From Chara braunii (Eukaryota > Streptophyta > Charophyceae > Charales > Characeae): a stretch of 40,992 nucleotides of DNA. Both the position numbers and the translations under genes were made by a program. The stretch covers positions 1,091,416-1,132,407 of the forward strand of contig BFEA01000132.1 of the NCBI GenBank assembly GCA_003427395.1, in the 5' to 3' direction. Shown here one piece after another: positions 39,855 through 40,992 of this stretch (position 1 is its first letter; each line of letters starts with the position of its first letter). Under the pieces are notes generated by a model that was not told where the DNA came from, searched no databases, and saw only the letters and a list, made by a program, of their open reading frames with translations.

Positions 39855-40908
39855 TGTAATGATCCGCCAAAACACAGACTGAGAACACTGCTGATTTCTG
39901 GGATTTGCTGCTGGAATGTATGCCTTGCTGAGATTCCCGCATTCTGCTGTGATTTCGAAGTCTGTGTGTGTGGGTGCCTGCCGGTCTGCGTGCCTGTCTG
40001 AGTGCTTGTCGACTGGAGTGTGTGTGTGTGTGACATGCAAGGGTACTTGTTGGTTTGGAGGCCCCGCAGGGCCGATACTTACCCGTGGCCGTGACTTTGA
40101 GGGTTGCAGCAGGAAAAACACTCAAATAGCGGGGGTAGGCCCACGACACTTAGAGCAGCGGGAAAAACACTCAAGTAGCAGGTAGGCCGGTACCACTCAA
40201 GTAGTGGTAGAAGTGTCGGGTACTCGAGGCCGAGCAGAAGAAGAGGTAGGCCAGTAGCAGTCCAAGTAGCCTGAGTCTAGGGCCTGTACAGACGATATCA
40301 GGGCTTGCAATGATGTTTCCCTCCGAAAGGGAGGAGGCACCAGTTGCTGGGAGGCCGCGCAACCTAGGAAGTCACTGCCCAAGAGGCAAGTAGGCCGCTA
40401 TATCTTCAGGAGGAGCAAGTAGCTCCTCATTTGCGGTGTGCAAGGATTGGCGACACACTGCTGGAGCCAAGCGCTGGACTTGGAGCGCTGCCTGGAGGAA
40501 GGAGAGCAGATGGGCGCTCAGTCTGGCTATGGTGAGCAGCCCAGCCTGAGGAGGAGGAAGAAGGGAACGAAGGAGGAGAGTGGCGAGGTACCTACCTGGC
40601 TATGGTGGACACCATCTTCATCACCCTGATAGGCGCTGCATCTGGAAGGCCCCAGTTGGGTGTAGTGCCGCACCAGGGGAGCTCGAGGCAGAGTCAGGCA
40701 TGGCGGCCTGATGAGCAGCGACATAGCTGCTTTGTGTTGTTCTTTGCACAAGAGGGCAGAGCCCTTAGTAGTCCACCATAGCCTTGGCATGTGAGAGGAG
40801 GAAGAAGGGGGAAGCCATGGCTATGGTGGACCTATTGTTGTGCTAGTACTAAGACGGAACTTCGGATATTAATTCTGGTTCATCCACTCATTTGTTAATA
40901 TTATTATA
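39855..40908 (+). repeat. LTR closely related to 7,582-8,964, cut before its end
   Basis: It starts TGTAATGATCC and matches the left LTR block for block (for example TGATGTTTCCCTCCGAAAGG at 40,311) up to about 40,908. There it leaves the alignment, roughly 250 bp short of the LTR end and before any primer-binding site. It lacks the internal 40-bp duplication of the left LTR. It may be a truncated solo LTR or be interrupted by another insertion. Confidence 0.8.
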
Positions 40909-40992
40909 TGGAAGAAGCTCCAACCCTGCGGCCGGCCTCATGCTACTTCGATCGATAGGATGAGCAAAATATAATGAATCAGAGTGTGTGTG
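40909..40992. other. Unassigned sequence at the window edge
   Basis: Non-LTR sequence with a GCGGCCGGCC patch, ending in a TG dinucleotide run that continues past the window. Confidence 0.4.

Overview
This is nuclear DNA from a eukaryote and consists mostly of repeats. The best guess is a plant-lineage (streptophyte) genome, possibly a Chara-like green alga. The evidence is Ty3/gypsy elements with chromodomains, primer-binding sites complementary to initiator methionine tRNA, several transposable elements inserted in or beside one another, and long intergenic stretches full of microsatellites. This assignment is an inference; no marker gene settles it. There are no bacterial operons, rRNA genes or CRISPR arrays. 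No host gene is intact and recognisable.

Layout. Positions 1-7,580 hold microsatellites, a group of protein-like open segments on the minus strand (about 1,129-3,574) that look like exons of one unrecognised and possibly decayed gene, and a 111-bp tandem repeat (5,590-5,949). The repeat is interrupted at 5,810-5,836 by what looks like leftover Nextera mate-pair junction adapter, so the assembly is suspect there. Positions 7,582-14,221 are a gypsy-type element with LTRs of about 1.4 and 1.2 kb, a primer-binding site, a broken gag and a protease, but no reverse transcriptase, RNase H or integrase. Positions 14,242-17,900 hold a 117-bp coding-like duplication and a large palindrome cluster between (GA)n and (CT)n tracts. 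Positions 18,839-21,606 (minus strand) are a second deleted chromovirus in which decayed gag runs directly into integrase plus chromodomain.

Positions 21,780-26,194 carry AT-rich degenerate tandem repeats, two copies of a non-autonomous inverted-repeat transposon with TTAA at each end (22,269-23,014 and 25,370-26,027), and a larger element with inverted repeats of about 160 bp (25,134-26,194) that contains the second copy. Positions 26,444-34,979 are a structurally complete Ty3/gypsy chromovirus of about 8.5 kb: two LTRs of about 1 kb, an initiator-Met primer-binding site, a leader with an array of TGACGTGG-like motifs, gag with a zinc knuckle, protease, reverse transcriptase, RNase H, integrase and chromodomain. 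It has several stops and frameshifts, a Tyr in place of the first RNase H Asp, and a probable ACCCC target duplication. Positions 34,980-38,650 are intergenic, with one possible leucine-rich-repeat exon, dispersed repeats, a hairpin cluster and a tRNA-like fragment. From 38,654 to the end lie two more LTRs related to the 7,582 element.

How it works together: none of the elements is autonomous as it stands. The main biology is retrotransposon turnover (LTR pairs, internal deletion, nesting). What may still be active is cis-regulatory DNA in the LTRs and leader, and small RNA production from the hairpins.
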